From positions 1 through 64,000 of the forward strand of contig JAPOYJ010000020.1 in assembly GCA_026706635.1 (NCBI GenBank): a DNA stretch of 64,000 nt, in the 5' to 3' direction. Made by a program: the position numbers and the translations under genes. The notes beneath the pieces were generated by a model. The model saw only the letters and a program-made list of their open reading frames with translations. It was not told the DNA's origin and ran no database searches. This DNA is from Gemmatimonadota bacterium (lineage in GTDB: Bacteria; Gemmatimonadota; Gemmatimonadetes; Longimicrobiales; Gaopeijiaceae). This document shows, one piece after another, positions 1 through 7,408 of this stretch (positions are counted from its first letter, which is position 1; every line of letters starts with the position of its first letter).

Positions 1-438
1 CCCTTGCCGGGCCGGCCATCGGCCGTCAACGCGACGATTCCCTGCCCCGACGGCGGCGACGCCACCTTCGAGGGAGAGGCGACCGCCGAGGTGCAGGCAG
101 GACAGGTTAGCGCGGAGGCGACTGGTTCGCTGGTCACCAGGAAGTGCGCGTTCCACGCTGACGGGTTGGGGGTCGTGGTGGACAGCGACGGTTTGGCGCA
201 GTCGATCCGAATCACACTGGTGCCCCGGCTTGCCAGCATCCTGCTCGTGGCGGAGTCCTCGGGCAGGGTGGGCTGGGTGGCCGGTCACCGCAGTGGCCGC
301 TGCGATCTGGCGAACAAGGTGACGAGCCGGATTTCCCTGGAAGCCCTGTGGGGTGGCGCTGCTCCCGTGGCGCGGGCCTCGGGGACGGTGTGCGGGCGCA
401 AGATCGACCATGAACTCCACTTGGTTACGGGGCCCTGA
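1..438 (+). CDS. Secreted cysteine-containing protein, C-terminal part (cut by window edge)
   Basis: The reading frame is open from the first base and ends at TGA 436-438, so the start lies outside the window. No known family is recognised. The sequence is a clear paralog of the minus-strand lipoprotein at 1419-2036: both share CPxGGxA, a central DGLxxxVD stretch, a SGxC segment and a C-terminal xCGxxI segment in the same order, so they have three conserved cysteines in common. By that kinship it is probably a secreted or lipid-anchored protein. The two paralogs point at each other across about 1 kb of DNA without a gene. Confidence 0.7.
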   Translation, partial: PLPGRPSAVNATIPCPDGGDATFEGEATAEVQAGQVSAEATGSLVTRKCAFHADGLGVVVDSDGLAQSIRITLVPRLASILLVAESSGRVGWVAGHRSGRCDLANKVTSRISLEALWGGAAPVARASGTVCGRKIDHELHLVTGP

Positions 439-684
439 CCCACCCGCGCCAGTCTCGACACCGCCTCCGTTCGCCACAGTGGGGGTGCACACCGGCGCAC
501 GTTGCACGGTGCCCGCGCCACGGCTTACGGCCGCACTGGAGTGTGAATACGACACGGGGGGCCAATGCACATTTCGGCGCTCCGGCGATGCACACCGGCC
601 AAGTCGCTTATCCGTTGGGGCGGCAACGTCTTGCGGCTCCGCCGCACGGCCTGCCGCGGCACGGGAGCCACCTGGGCGGTGGAG

Positions 685-773
685 GGGAGCGACCCCCCAG
701 TCCGAGGGCCTGGTACGGGTTCGGGACGAGGTGGAAATTCACACCTCGTCCCTGCCCTCCCTGGGTCGCTCCC
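685..773. other. Composite stem-loop element, copy A
   Basis: An 11-bp perfect outer inverted repeat (GGGAGCGACCC 685-695 with GGGTCGCTCCC 763-773) encloses a second perfect 11-bp hairpin (GGGACGAGGTG 723-733 with CACCTCGTCCC 742-752) whose 8-base loop is GAAATTCA. Copy B at 1103-1192 has the same plan, with the outer core AGCGACCC/GGGTCGCT and the same loop length. It is either a structured RNA or a DNA-level recombination or binding element; the strand cannot be told. Confidence 0.45.
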
Positions 774-1102
774 GCACCAACAATCCCTGGCGGGAAGGCC
801 GTCCGAACGCCGCTTCGGGACACGGCGGACCAACCCGATCCTGCTCCGGCTGCCGCCGTTGCCCAAATTGCCCGCGCCGCTCTCCTGCCAGCGTCCGCCC
901 GCGTGGTGGCTGGCTCCGGCCACCCACGGCGGTCTTGGCCCCGACACCGCGATCCGCGTCTGCCCCTACGCAGCGCTCCCCGTCCTGGTTTCACCTCCGT
1001 CCATGGAGACCGCCGGTTCGAGGCGGCGGTCCGGCTTGCCGAGAGTCGGGATGCCCCCACCGTGAGCGTCCTCCGGCCTTCCTGCAAAGGACTGCTGGAC
1101 CC

Positions 1103-1192
1103 GTAGCGACCCGCCGCGGCGGCTTGGGATGGAATTGCACATCCCAACCTCCGCAGATGCCACAACAGGCATCGAAAAAGGCGGGTCGCTAC
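1103..1192. other. Composite stem-loop element, copy B
   Basis: A 13-bp perfect outer inverted repeat (GTAGCGACCCGCC 1103-1115 with GGCGGGTCGCTAC 1180-1192) encloses an 8-bp hairpin (TTGGGATG 1124-1131 with CATCCCAA 1140-1147, loop GAATTGCA) and a small hairpin (ATGCC 1157-1161 with GGCAT 1168-1172). Compared with copy A, the inner stems differ by paired changes that keep base pairing, while the loop length and the GGAAWT start of the loop region are kept. Confidence 0.45.
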
Positions 1193-1418
1193 GACCACGT
1201 CCTCCGTTTCCGGCGCGGCACCGCCGCCCCGGAGGCCGTGGCGCAACCACAAGCCGGACAAGGACATGCGCGATCCCCGTCGTGCACGTCCGAACGGCGA
1301 TTCCGCGCACATCGACCACGATTTCACATGTGCGGCTCCATCCGGGCACGACTTCGCCGTTTCGGGACTTCGAGTAGCCTCCCGCGCCGTTCTCAAGCGT
1401 CGTCCCGGAAAGAACGGC

Positions 1419-2036
1419 TCAACCATCGCTCGCGACTCGAAGATCGGCTGCTTCTCCAGCGGTGACCGTGATGTCGAATTCGATGTCGTGGCCGCACATC
1501 TTCCCCTTGTAGCCGCCCGTCGCCTTGGGGTTCTCGGGATCCGACAAATCGACCGTCGCATCGAGCGGCAGGTCCATGGCGCATTCCCCCGACCGGTCCT
1601 CCAGTTGCCATTTGACCTTCCCTTCGATACCACCGCCCAAGACGACCGTCTCGAACGCGATGATATCGAAGGACATCCCGGTGCTCATGCTCGGGTCGCC
1701 GTCCACCGTGAACGCCAGTCCGTCGCCCGACACCTTGCAACCGGCCGGCGTGACCACCGCATTCAGCGCCAACTTGAGGGTGTCCCCGGCCTGCCTGGCG
1801 GTGGCCGTTCCGGCCACCCTTGCTTCGCCCCCGTGCGGGCAGGCGACCGTGGTATCCACGGAGCCGGAATCCACATCGTCATCGGGGAGGAGCTCCAAAC
1901 CCACCGTAATCGCCTTGAACAGGGCCAGGGCTTCGGCCTCGGTCAGCGTGTCCGGCGGGTCCACCGGATCCTCGCACCCCGCCAGCACGACGGCGAGCAC
2001 GAGTCCGGAGAGTGCGAGACGGGTTCTGCCTGACAT
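1419..2036 (-). CDS. Lipoprotein of unknown function, paralog of the protein at 1-438
   Basis: The product is 205 aa. The ATG at 2036 gives a short type II signal peptide with hydrophobic core LVLAVVLAGC; the lipobox cysteine is residue 21. A start nine codons upstream (2063) is possible but would put a charged stretch before the signal. Mature features shared with 1-438 are ACPHGGEA, DGLAFTVDGD, RSGEC and a C-terminal MCGHDI segment. A long upstream extension of the same frame has no coding character. No known domain is recognised, so the role is unknown; the anchor suggests the envelope. It is divergent from the recombinase at 2299. Confidence 0.75.
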   Translation of the reverse strand: MSGRTRLALSGLVLAVVLAGCEDPVDPPDTLTEAEALALFKAITVGLELLPDDDVDSGSVDTTVACPHGGEARVAGTATARQAGDTLKLALNAVVTPAGCKVSGDGLAFTVDGDPSMSTGMSFDIIAFETVVLGGGIEGKVKWQLEDRSGECAMDLPLDATVDLSDPENPKATGGYKGKMCGHDIEFDITVTAGEAADLRVASDG

Positions 2037-2298
2037 TCGGTTCTGCTCTTTCTGCCGGGCCATCCCCGGCGGCTTGGAGGCGTCCTTCCGTGGGGCCGGG
2101 CAGCATCCAACGGCCCAAGGGGTTTCCGCCCATGATACCGTTCGAGGCCCGGCATGTTCCCGTCGCCCGCGATCCGTGCGGGCCTCCTGGAGACGAAGGT
2201 GCGGAGAGAGAGACACGCACACTGGCGGAGAAGCCCTCCCTCCGCGATACTTCGTTCGCGCAGATCGTGCAGTCCATCGAATCGAGAGGAATCGAACG

Positions 2299-3459
2299 AT
2301 GGCACGCACGAAACGAAGTCGGCGCTCGTACGGCGCCGGCGAATGGGGCCGGAACCGGGTCAGGATCTTCCCGGACCCGAAGACCGGCATGTTCCAGATC
2401 GAGTGGCGGGAGAACGGGCGCAGGCTCACCCGGTCCCTCAAGCACCGTGACTGGCGGCGCGCGAAGCGGCAGGCGGACGAATTCGCCGCCGGGTTCGCCG
2501 GCCCGGAGATCGGGGGCGGGGCGGAAGCCAAGCCCGAGCCGCTCACTCTGGAGCGGCTCTTTGACATCTACGGTCAGGAGGTGACGCCCGCCAAGGGCGC
2601 TCACACGCGGCAGCACGACCGAACGTCGATGCGGATGTTCCTCGACCTCTTCGGACTGTCCCGCGACCCGGCGACCCTGTCTCAGAGGGACTGGGACCGA
2701 TTCATCCGGGAGCGCCGCGCGGGCAGGATCGGACCGAGTGGCAAGCCCGTGGCGGATCGGACGGTCGAATACGACCTGAAGTTCCTGATTGCCGTTTTCA
2801 ACTGGGCGGCGAAGTCCCGCGACGAGCGGGGCCGGTTGCTGCTCGACCGGAACCCGCTCAGAGGGCTCAGGACGCCCACGGAGAAGAACCCGAACCGGGT
2901 GGTGCTTGGCGAGGAGGAGTACCACGCGCTTCTGGAGGTGTCACTCCGGGTGGACTGGCGGTTCCATGTCGCCCTCGCGCTCGCGCACGAAACCGGCCAC
3001 CGGATCGGGGCCATCCGCCAGCTTCGGTGGCGCGACATCGACTTCGAGGGCGAAACCATCGTCTGGCGAGCCGAGCACGACAAGACCAGCTACCAGCACG
3101 TCACGCCGGTCACTCCAGAGGCCTTGGATGCCTTGAAGGAGGCGCGGAGTTGGAATCGCTCGACCGGGGATGCCCCGGTGCTGCCCGCGCCCCGGAATCC
3201 GTCGGCCTGCATGGGTGCCGCGTTGGCGCAGGGATGGTGGGACAGGGCCGAGCGGCTCGCGGGACTGGAGCCGAAGCCCGGACGGGGCTGGCACTCGCTG
3301 CGGCGCAAGTTCGCCTCCGACCTGATGGACCAGCCGTTGAAGGTGCTCTGCCAACTCGGCGGCTGGAAGACGGCCAAGACGGTGCTTCGGTGCTATCAGA
3401 GAGCCGACGAGGGACAGCTTCGGAAGGCTCTGGAAGACCGCCGCCGGGCTCGCGGCTGA
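2299..3459 (+). CDS. Tyrosine recombinase / phage-type integrase
   Basis: The 386-aa protein has an N-terminal DNA-binding part (about 15-75), a core-binding SAM-like domain (about 84-175) and a catalytic domain (about 205-370). The catalytic set is visible: R235 in the HRIGAIR box, K262, H332 and R335 in GWHSLRR, W356 in the place of the second histidine (LGGWKT) and the nucleophile Y366. Starting at ATG 2299 fits the GAGAGGA ribosome site at 2284-2290; the same frame is open far upstream but without coding character. Integrases catalyse site-specific strand exchange of mobile elements. No excisionase, other phage genes or tRNA target are seen nearby, so this looks solitary or like the remnant of an element. 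Confidence 0.9.
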   Translation: MARTKRSRRSYGAGEWGRNRVRIFPDPKTGMFQIEWRENGRRLTRSLKHRDWRRAKRQADEFAAGFAGPEIGGGAEAKPEPLTLERLFDIYGQEVTPAKGAHTRQHDRTSMRMFLDLFGLSRDPATLSQRDWDRFIRERRAGRIGPSGKPVADRTVEYDLKFLIAVFNWAAKSRDERGRLLLDRNPLRGLRTPTEKNPNRVVLGEEEYHALLEVSLRVDWRFHVALALAHETGHRIGAIRQLRWRDIDFEGETIVWRAEHDKTSYQHVTPVTPEALDALKEARSWNRSTGDAPVLPAPRNPSACMGAALAQGWWDRAERLAGLEPKPGRGWHSLRRKFASDLMDQPLKVLCQLGGWKTAKTVLRCYQRADEGQLRKALEDRRRARG

Positions 3460-3560
3460 GATCAAGACCGGCGGGAATCATTCAGCGGGAAATCGGGCTG
3501 TCGAACATGCAAACACATTCACCGCAACAAGATGCGAAACTACAACCACATGTCAGCCCG

Positions 3561-3609
3561 GCGCTTCGCCGCTCTCGGTGCTCGCGCGAGATTATCCACG
3601 GACTGCTAG
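3561..3609 (+). repeat. Dispersed CTAG-ended element, right end only
   Basis: This 49-bp stretch matches the right end of the element best seen at 8291-8543: the segment with CTCGGTGCTCGCGCGAG followed by ATTATCCACGGACTGCTAG. The left half is missing. A weak, AT-richer stretch just upstream (about 3506-3552) may be a decayed form of the 39-bp palindrome box. The copy lies between the recombinase and hicB. Confidence 0.75.
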
Positions 3610-3621
3610 ACGAGAACACTG

Positions 3622-3825
3622 ATGGAATACACCATCGTCATCGAAAAGGGACCCACCAGCTACGGAGCCCATGTCCTGGAGCTGCCTGGCTGTGTCGCCG
3701 CCGCGGACACCCGTGAAGAGGTCTCCACCCTCATCCGCGAAGCGATCCAGATCTACATCGACGAACTTGAGGGCGATGGACTTCCGGTTCCCGAGCCCTC
3801 TTCGACCGAATTGGTCAACGCGTAG
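3622..3825 (+). CDS. HicB-family antitoxin, orphan
   Basis: The 67-aa protein starts MEYTIVIEKG and contains the HicB signature: the LPGCVAAADTREEV segment followed by an amphipathic IREAIQIYI helix and a short acidic, proline-rich tail. HicB proteins bind and neutralise the HicA mRNA interferase and often repress their own operon. No HicA-like double-stranded-RNA-binding fold is visible on either side: upstream lies a repeat, downstream a glycosyltransferase. Stand-alone short HicB proteins occur in many genomes, so it may act alone or in trans. Confidence 0.8.
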   Translation: MEYTIVIEKGPTSYGAHVLELPGCVAAADTREEVSTLIREAIQIYIDELEGDGLPVPEPSSTELVNA

Positions 3826-3873
3826 GATCTGCCGATCGGCTGCCCCGCGCTCTCCGGTCCCCCCGGAAGAACC

Positions 3874-5115
3874 ATTGACACGACGACCCTGACCCTCGCC
3901 CTCGCGGCCCTCACCCTCGCCGCCTGGCTGACCCTCGCCATCGCCGCCCTGTTCAGCCACTACAAGGTCCCCCGCCTGCACGACGTGGCCCCGGACCGCC
4001 CCGGCGACCCCCCGCTTCCCCGCCTCTCGATCATCGCCACCGCCCACAACGAGGAGCGGTCCATGGAACGCGCCCTTCGCTCGCTCCTTGCCCTGCGCTA
4101 CCCCGACTACGAGGTCGTCTTCGTCAACGACCGCTCCACCGACCAGACCGGCGAGATCGCCGAGCGGCTGAGCGCCGGAGACGCGCGCCTGAAAGTGCTC
4201 CACATCGACGAACTTCCACCGGGCTGGTTCGGCAAGACCCACGCGGCCCGGCGCGGCGCGGAGACGGCCACCGGAGAGGTCCTCCTCTTCACCGACGCCG
4301 ACGTGGTCTTCGCCCCCGATGCCGCAGTGTGCGGCGTGCGGCACCTGCTCAGGGAACGACTCGACCACCTTGCCGCGGGGCCCCGTGTCACGGTCACCGG
4401 CACCATGCTCCGGGCCTGCACGATCGCCACGCAGTTCTTCATCGGCGCGAGGCAGAGGCTCTGGAAGGTGGGCGACCCGCGCAGCTCCGCCTTCATCGGA
4501 ATCGGCGCCTATACGATGATGCGCGCCGACTCCTACCGGGCCGTCGGAGGATACGAATGCGTCGCGCTCCGGCCGGACGAGGATCTTCGCCTGGGCCAGA
4601 TCGTAAAGCGGTCCGGGATGCGGTCGGGCTTCCTGAAGGGGGTCGAGCTGCTGGAGATCCGCTGGTACCACTCCTTCGGCGACTTCGTTCGGGGTCTCGA
4701 CAAGAACTTCTTCGCCGCCCTCGACTACAGCCTCCTCATGGTGACGGGCTCCACCGTCACCCTTGCCTGGCTCGCCGCCGGGCCGCTCGTGATGGCGCCG
4801 CTCCTTCTGGCGACCGGCCAGCCCCTCGCCGGAGCGCTCTACGCGGCCTGCCCGGTCATCTGCTGGACGGCGGCCACGACCCTCACAAGGGACAACGCCT
4901 ACCCATGGTGGTACGTCCTCCCCTTCCCGCTGGCCGTGCTTGTGATCGTTTTCGCAATCTGGCGTTCCACGGCGCTCACCATCTTACGCGGGGTGGTCTG
5001 GGGAGGGCCGCCGGTGCCGCTCTCGGAATTGAGGGCGGCCCGGCCAGGGACGGGAATCGCTCGCCATGACCCCTCGGAGCACCCCATAATGACAACCACA
5101 GATGACATAATGTAA
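3874..5115 (+). CDS. Membrane-anchored family 2 glycosyltransferase
   Basis: The GT2 core begins LSIIATAHNEE (nucleotide binding) and continues with VFVNDRSTDQTGE and the metal-binding FTDADVVF; the C-terminus has two or three membrane helices. It transfers a sugar from an NDP-sugar to an unknown lipid or glycan acceptor at the membrane. The first conventional start is GTG 3985, but the frame upstream back to 3826 is open and encodes a clear hydrophobic helix (LTLALAALTLAAW onward) typical of this family. No ATG, GTG or TTG lies there; an ATT at 3874 follows GGAAGA at good spacing, hence the start chosen. The stop codon lies inside a palindrome box (5090-5128). Confidence 0.85.
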   Translation: MDTTTLTLALAALTLAAWLTLAIAALFSHYKVPRLHDVAPDRPGDPPLPRLSIIATAHNEERSMERALRSLLALRYPDYEVVFVNDRSTDQTGEIAERLSAGDARLKVLHIDELPPGWFGKTHAARRGAETATGEVLLFTDADVVFAPDAAVCGVRHLLRERLDHLAAGPRVTVTGTMLRACTIATQFFIGARQRLWKVGDPRSSAFIGIGAYTMMRADSYRAVGGYECVALRPDEDLRLGQIVKRSGMRSGFLKGVELLEIRWYHSFGDFVRGLDKNFFAALDYSLLMVTGSTVTLAWLAAGPLVMAPLLLATGQPLAGALYAACPVICWTAATTLTRDNAYPWWYVLPFPLAVLVIVFAIWRSTALTILRGVVWGGPPVPLSELRAARPGTGIARHDPSEHPIMTTTDDIM

Positions 5116-5128
5116 TCTGTAGTTGACA
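5090..5128. repeat. 39-bp paired-palindrome box of the dispersed element
   Basis: Two 18-bp near-palindromes, TGACAACCACAGATGACA (5090-5107) and TGTAATCTGTAGTTGACA (5111-5128), are separated by TAA. Size and spacing are identical to the boxes at 7370, 8372, 13864, 26146, 58109 and 62443. It lies between the convergent glycosyltransferase and parD genes and contains the glycosyltransferase stop codon. No inverted CTAG ends are recognised here. Confidence 0.7.
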
Positions 5129-5197
5129 TCGACGGAGCGAGAGCACCTTGCTCATGTCCCGGCGGCGCTGGAGGCGCCGGGTGCGTTGGAGTTGCGG

Positions 5198-5440
5198 TCA
5201 ACTCCCGGCTGCGCGCCGCCGAATGTCGTCGCGGAGCGAATCAAAGTACGCCTCGTCCGCCACGACCGCTGGCGGCGTCTGGAAGCCTTCGAGCAACGCG
5301 GCTCGCAGCACCCTGGAGTCCTGATCGTGGCGGATCAGCGCGCGGATGTACGCGCTGCAGCTTCCGTACCCGCCGTCTGCGACCTGTTCGTCCACAAAGG
5401 CCTTCAGGCCGACGGGGAGCGAGATGTTCATGGTGGTCAT
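5198..5440 (-). CDS. ParD-like ribbon-helix-helix antitoxin, orphan
   Basis: The 80-aa protein begins with a beta strand MNISLPVGLKAF, then two helices with GYGSCSAYIRALIR, the ribbon-helix-helix DNA-binding fold, followed by a C-terminal toxin-binding tail (residues about 45-80, with AYFDSLRDDIRRR). ParD antitoxins neutralise ParE gyrase poisons and repress their operon as dimers. A parE gene would normally follow; the DNA downstream (5130-5197) is too short and holds no frame. ATG 5440 is used; an ATG three codons later is equally possible. Confidence 0.8.
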   Translation of the reverse strand: MTTMNISLPVGLKAFVDEQVADGGYGSCSAYIRALIRHDQDSRVLRAALLEGFQTPPAVVADEAYFDSLRDDIRRRAAGS

Positions 5441-5453
5441 CGGCGAAGGGTAA

Positions 5454-5930
5454 TCATTCAATCGACGGCTCCAGCACCCGCGCGCGATCGCGCGGTCCCG
5501 GATGGCGCTTATCGGCAAAGGGACGTCGTGAGGCACGCCGTTTGCCCGAGTCCGTGGGGGTCGCAACGGCGCTCGCCTCTCCCAGATTGTAGAGCGCGTC
5601 CGCAATCCCCCACGGCACGAAATCCAGCGTGCGGTCGGGATGTGTAAGCACGCCGACCCGAACCGGCGTCTCGTCCAGCGGCCGGTCATGCCCGGTGGAT
5701 TCCACGATCACGACACCGAGCGAGTCCCGGACGGTGGCTGGCGCCGTCCCATGGTCTCCAGCCGGTGAACACACGCCCAGGGGCGCGATGAGAGCCCCCG
5801 CAGCCAGAGAACGGAACGAAGCACGACGGAGCGCGCCGGAGACGGTCAGGCCAACGTCCGCCAGCACCGCGGCCGCATCTTCCTTCACGGTCTTGTCGAT
5901 TCGGGCCTGAAGGAGTTGCTTCCGAGGCAT
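5454..5930 (-). pseudogene. Fusion of RelB/DinJ antitoxin start and truncated propeller lipoprotein
   Basis: The frame starts MPRKQLLQARIDKTVKEDAA, a RelB/DinJ antitoxin N-terminus (dimerisation and DNA-binding helix), and after about 35 residues changes into a lipoprotein signal (ASFRSLAAGALIAPLGVCS). This is followed by ATVRDSLGVVIVES, the start motif of the 6-bladed propeller family whose full members lie at 58152 and 61169 (RDSAGIRIVDN in the first). It then stops after about 90 residues instead of about 400. The likely origin is deletion joining two genes in frame, with both partners incomplete. It may still be translated. Confidence 0.65.
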
Positions 5931-6090
5931 GGCGAGGTCCATCCAATTTCGGGGTACGATATCACGCACGCGAGCGGTAAGCGGGTCAACGGTGGCACCG
6001 CCCTCGGTGGGCTCGCCAGATTCATCCCCGGCCTGCCCGCAAAGGTCCGCCGACCACATCGACCCTCCGCACTCCTGGAGAATCCCAACC

Positions 6091-6600
6091 ATGACCTCCG
6101 CATCCATCGTGGCCCAGCTCGATCAGATCCTGGAGGGCACGCGCCCGCTCCTCGCCGCCCTTCCCGACGACAGCCTCGGCTGGCGACCCCACGACCGCTC
6201 CTGGACGCTGGGCGAGCTCGCAGCCCACATCGCCAACATTCCCAGCTGGACAGCGGGCACGCTGAACGCGTCCGAGCTCGACCTCGCACCCGTCGGCGGG
6301 GAGCCCATGCCTCCCGTGGCGCCCCCGAAGACCACCGCCGACCTGCTGGCGGCGCTTGACCAGAGCGCGGCCGAGGCCCGCAGCGTAGTCGAGGCCACCT
6401 CGGACGAGACCTTCCTGGAGCCGTGGAGCCTGCTGGTGGCGGGCGATGTCCGTTTCACCCTCCCCAAGGGGGCGGTCATACGCACCTTCATCCTGGACCA
6501 CCTGATTCACCACCGGGCCCAGCTGGGCGTCTACCTGCGCCTGCTCGATGTCCCGGTTCCGCAGACGATGGGGCCAACCGCCGACTTCCCGGAGATGTAG
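6091..6600 (+). CDS. DinB-family putative metal-dependent hydrolase
   Basis: The 169-aa four-helix protein has the DinB/YfiT pattern: HDRSWTLGELAAHI near residues 35-48 and the C-terminal FILDHLIHHRAQLGVYLRLLD helix, where the conserved histidines normally bind a divalent metal. Related proteins include thiol-dependent enzymes; bacillithiol transferases belong to this superfamily and bshA is present at 41808, but the substrate here is not predictable. ATG 6091 follows a TGGAG ribosome site. Length is normal for the family. The HAD hydrolase gene starts 8 bases after the stop. Confidence 0.85.
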   Translation: MTSASIVAQLDQILEGTRPLLAALPDDSLGWRPHDRSWTLGELAAHIANIPSWTAGTLNASELDLAPVGGEPMPPVAPPKTTADLLAALDQSAAEARSVVEATSDETFLEPWSLLVAGDVRFTLPKGAVIRTFILDHLIHHRAQLGVYLRLLDVPVPQTMGPTADFPEM

Positions 6601-6608
6601 GTGCCGGC

Positions 6609-7316
6609 GTGACGGCTCCGATGCACCCACTCGATCCCTCCCGCTTCGAGCTGCTGACCTTCGACTGCTACGGCACACTGGTGGACTGGGAGTCGGGGAT
6701 CGTCGGCGCGGTGCGCTCCACCACCGCTGGCTGCGAGGCTTCGGACGCCGACATTCTCGAGGCCTTCTCGCACGCCGAGCACCTGGTGCAGAGCGAGCGC
6801 TACCGCAGCTACCGCGAGGTGCTGGCGCTGACGCGCGGGCGAATGGCCACGTCGCTCGGCTGCGCGGCCACCTCCGGGGAGAGGGCCGCCTTCGCCGGCT
6901 CGGTGGGCGACTGGCCCGTCTTTGCCGATACTCGCGAGGCGCTGGAGCGGCTGTCGGGACGGTACCGGCTGGGCATCGTCTCGAATGTGGACGACGATCT
7001 ATTCGCACGGACGCTGCCGTGCCTAGGCGTGGACTTCGACTGCGTCGTGACCGCCTCCCAGGTCGGGAGCTACAAGCCCGCCCCCGGCCACTTCGTCGAG
7101 ATGGAGCGCCGCTCGGGCTTGCCGCGCGAACGCACTCTGCACGTTGCGCAGAGCCTCTTCCACGACATCGCGCCCGCCTCCGAGCTGGGTTATGCCACCG
7201 TGCATGTGGACCGCCCGACCCGGGGGCGGGGGAGCGGCGCGACTCCGGCCGCCATTGCCCGCCCCACCGCCACAGTGCCCGACATGGCGAGCGTGGCCGA
7301 GCTGCTGGCTTGCTAG
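6609..7316 (+). CDS. HAD-superfamily hydrolase, haloacid-dehalogenase type II-like
   Basis: The 235-aa protein has motif I FDCYGTLVDW with nucleophile Asp19, the SNVDDDL motif II region and the SYKPAP lysine motif III, followed by HVAQSLFHDIAPA, the order found in type II 2-haloacid dehalogenases and related phosphatases. Start GTG 6609 is preceded by AGGTG; ATG 6621 is an alternative. The stop TAG (7314-7316) lies within the CTAG of a dispersed repeat whose body follows directly. The dehalogenase substrate is a family inference. Confidence 0.85.
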   Translation: MTAPMHPLDPSRFELLTFDCYGTLVDWESGIVGAVRSTTAGCEASDADILEAFSHAEHLVQSERYRSYREVLALTRGRMATSLGCAATSGERAAFAGSVGDWPVFADTREALERLSGRYRLGIVSNVDDDLFARTLPCLGVDFDCVVTASQVGSYKPAPGHFVEMERRSGLPRERTLHVAQSLFHDIAPASELGYATVHVDRPTRGRGSGATPAAIARPTATVPDMASVAELLAC

Positions 7317-7408
7317 CCCGTGGACAAACCTCCCACGGCAGGAACAGCGCGGCATCCCCACACCTACAAAGTAAATCGTAGTTTACAAAATGTAAACCAT
7401 AGTGTACT
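7313..7408. repeat. Dispersed CTAG-ended element, left half
   Basis: Starts CTAG-CCCGTGGAC, lacking the CAG found in other copies, followed by the conserved hairpin CCGTGG/CCACGG and then the palindrome box: AGTAAATCGTAGTTTACA (7370-7387), AAA, TGTAAACCATAGTGTACT (7391-7408). The right half is absent. It sits between convergent genes and holds the stop codon of the HAD gene at its left edge and of the porin gene at its right edge. Confidence 0.75.

Larger units (their letters stand above)
439..1418. other. Gene-free kilobase rich in inverted repeats
   Basis: No frame here looks like a protein: the open frames overlap on all strands, lack family resemblance and lack ribosome sites. The stretch instead carries several strong inverted repeats. 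Two composite stem-loop elements (685-773 and 1103-1192) resemble each other and are listed separately. Another perfect 8-bp stem with an 8-base loop lies at 1008-1031, and a bulged hairpin lies near 810-836. It could be a structured RNA, the ends of a small mobile element, or a decayed region. Confidence 0.5.

Noticed and set aside
439-1418. Protein genes in the open frames on both strands
   Set aside because: Frames overlap each other, lack ribosome sites and have no recognisable motifs.
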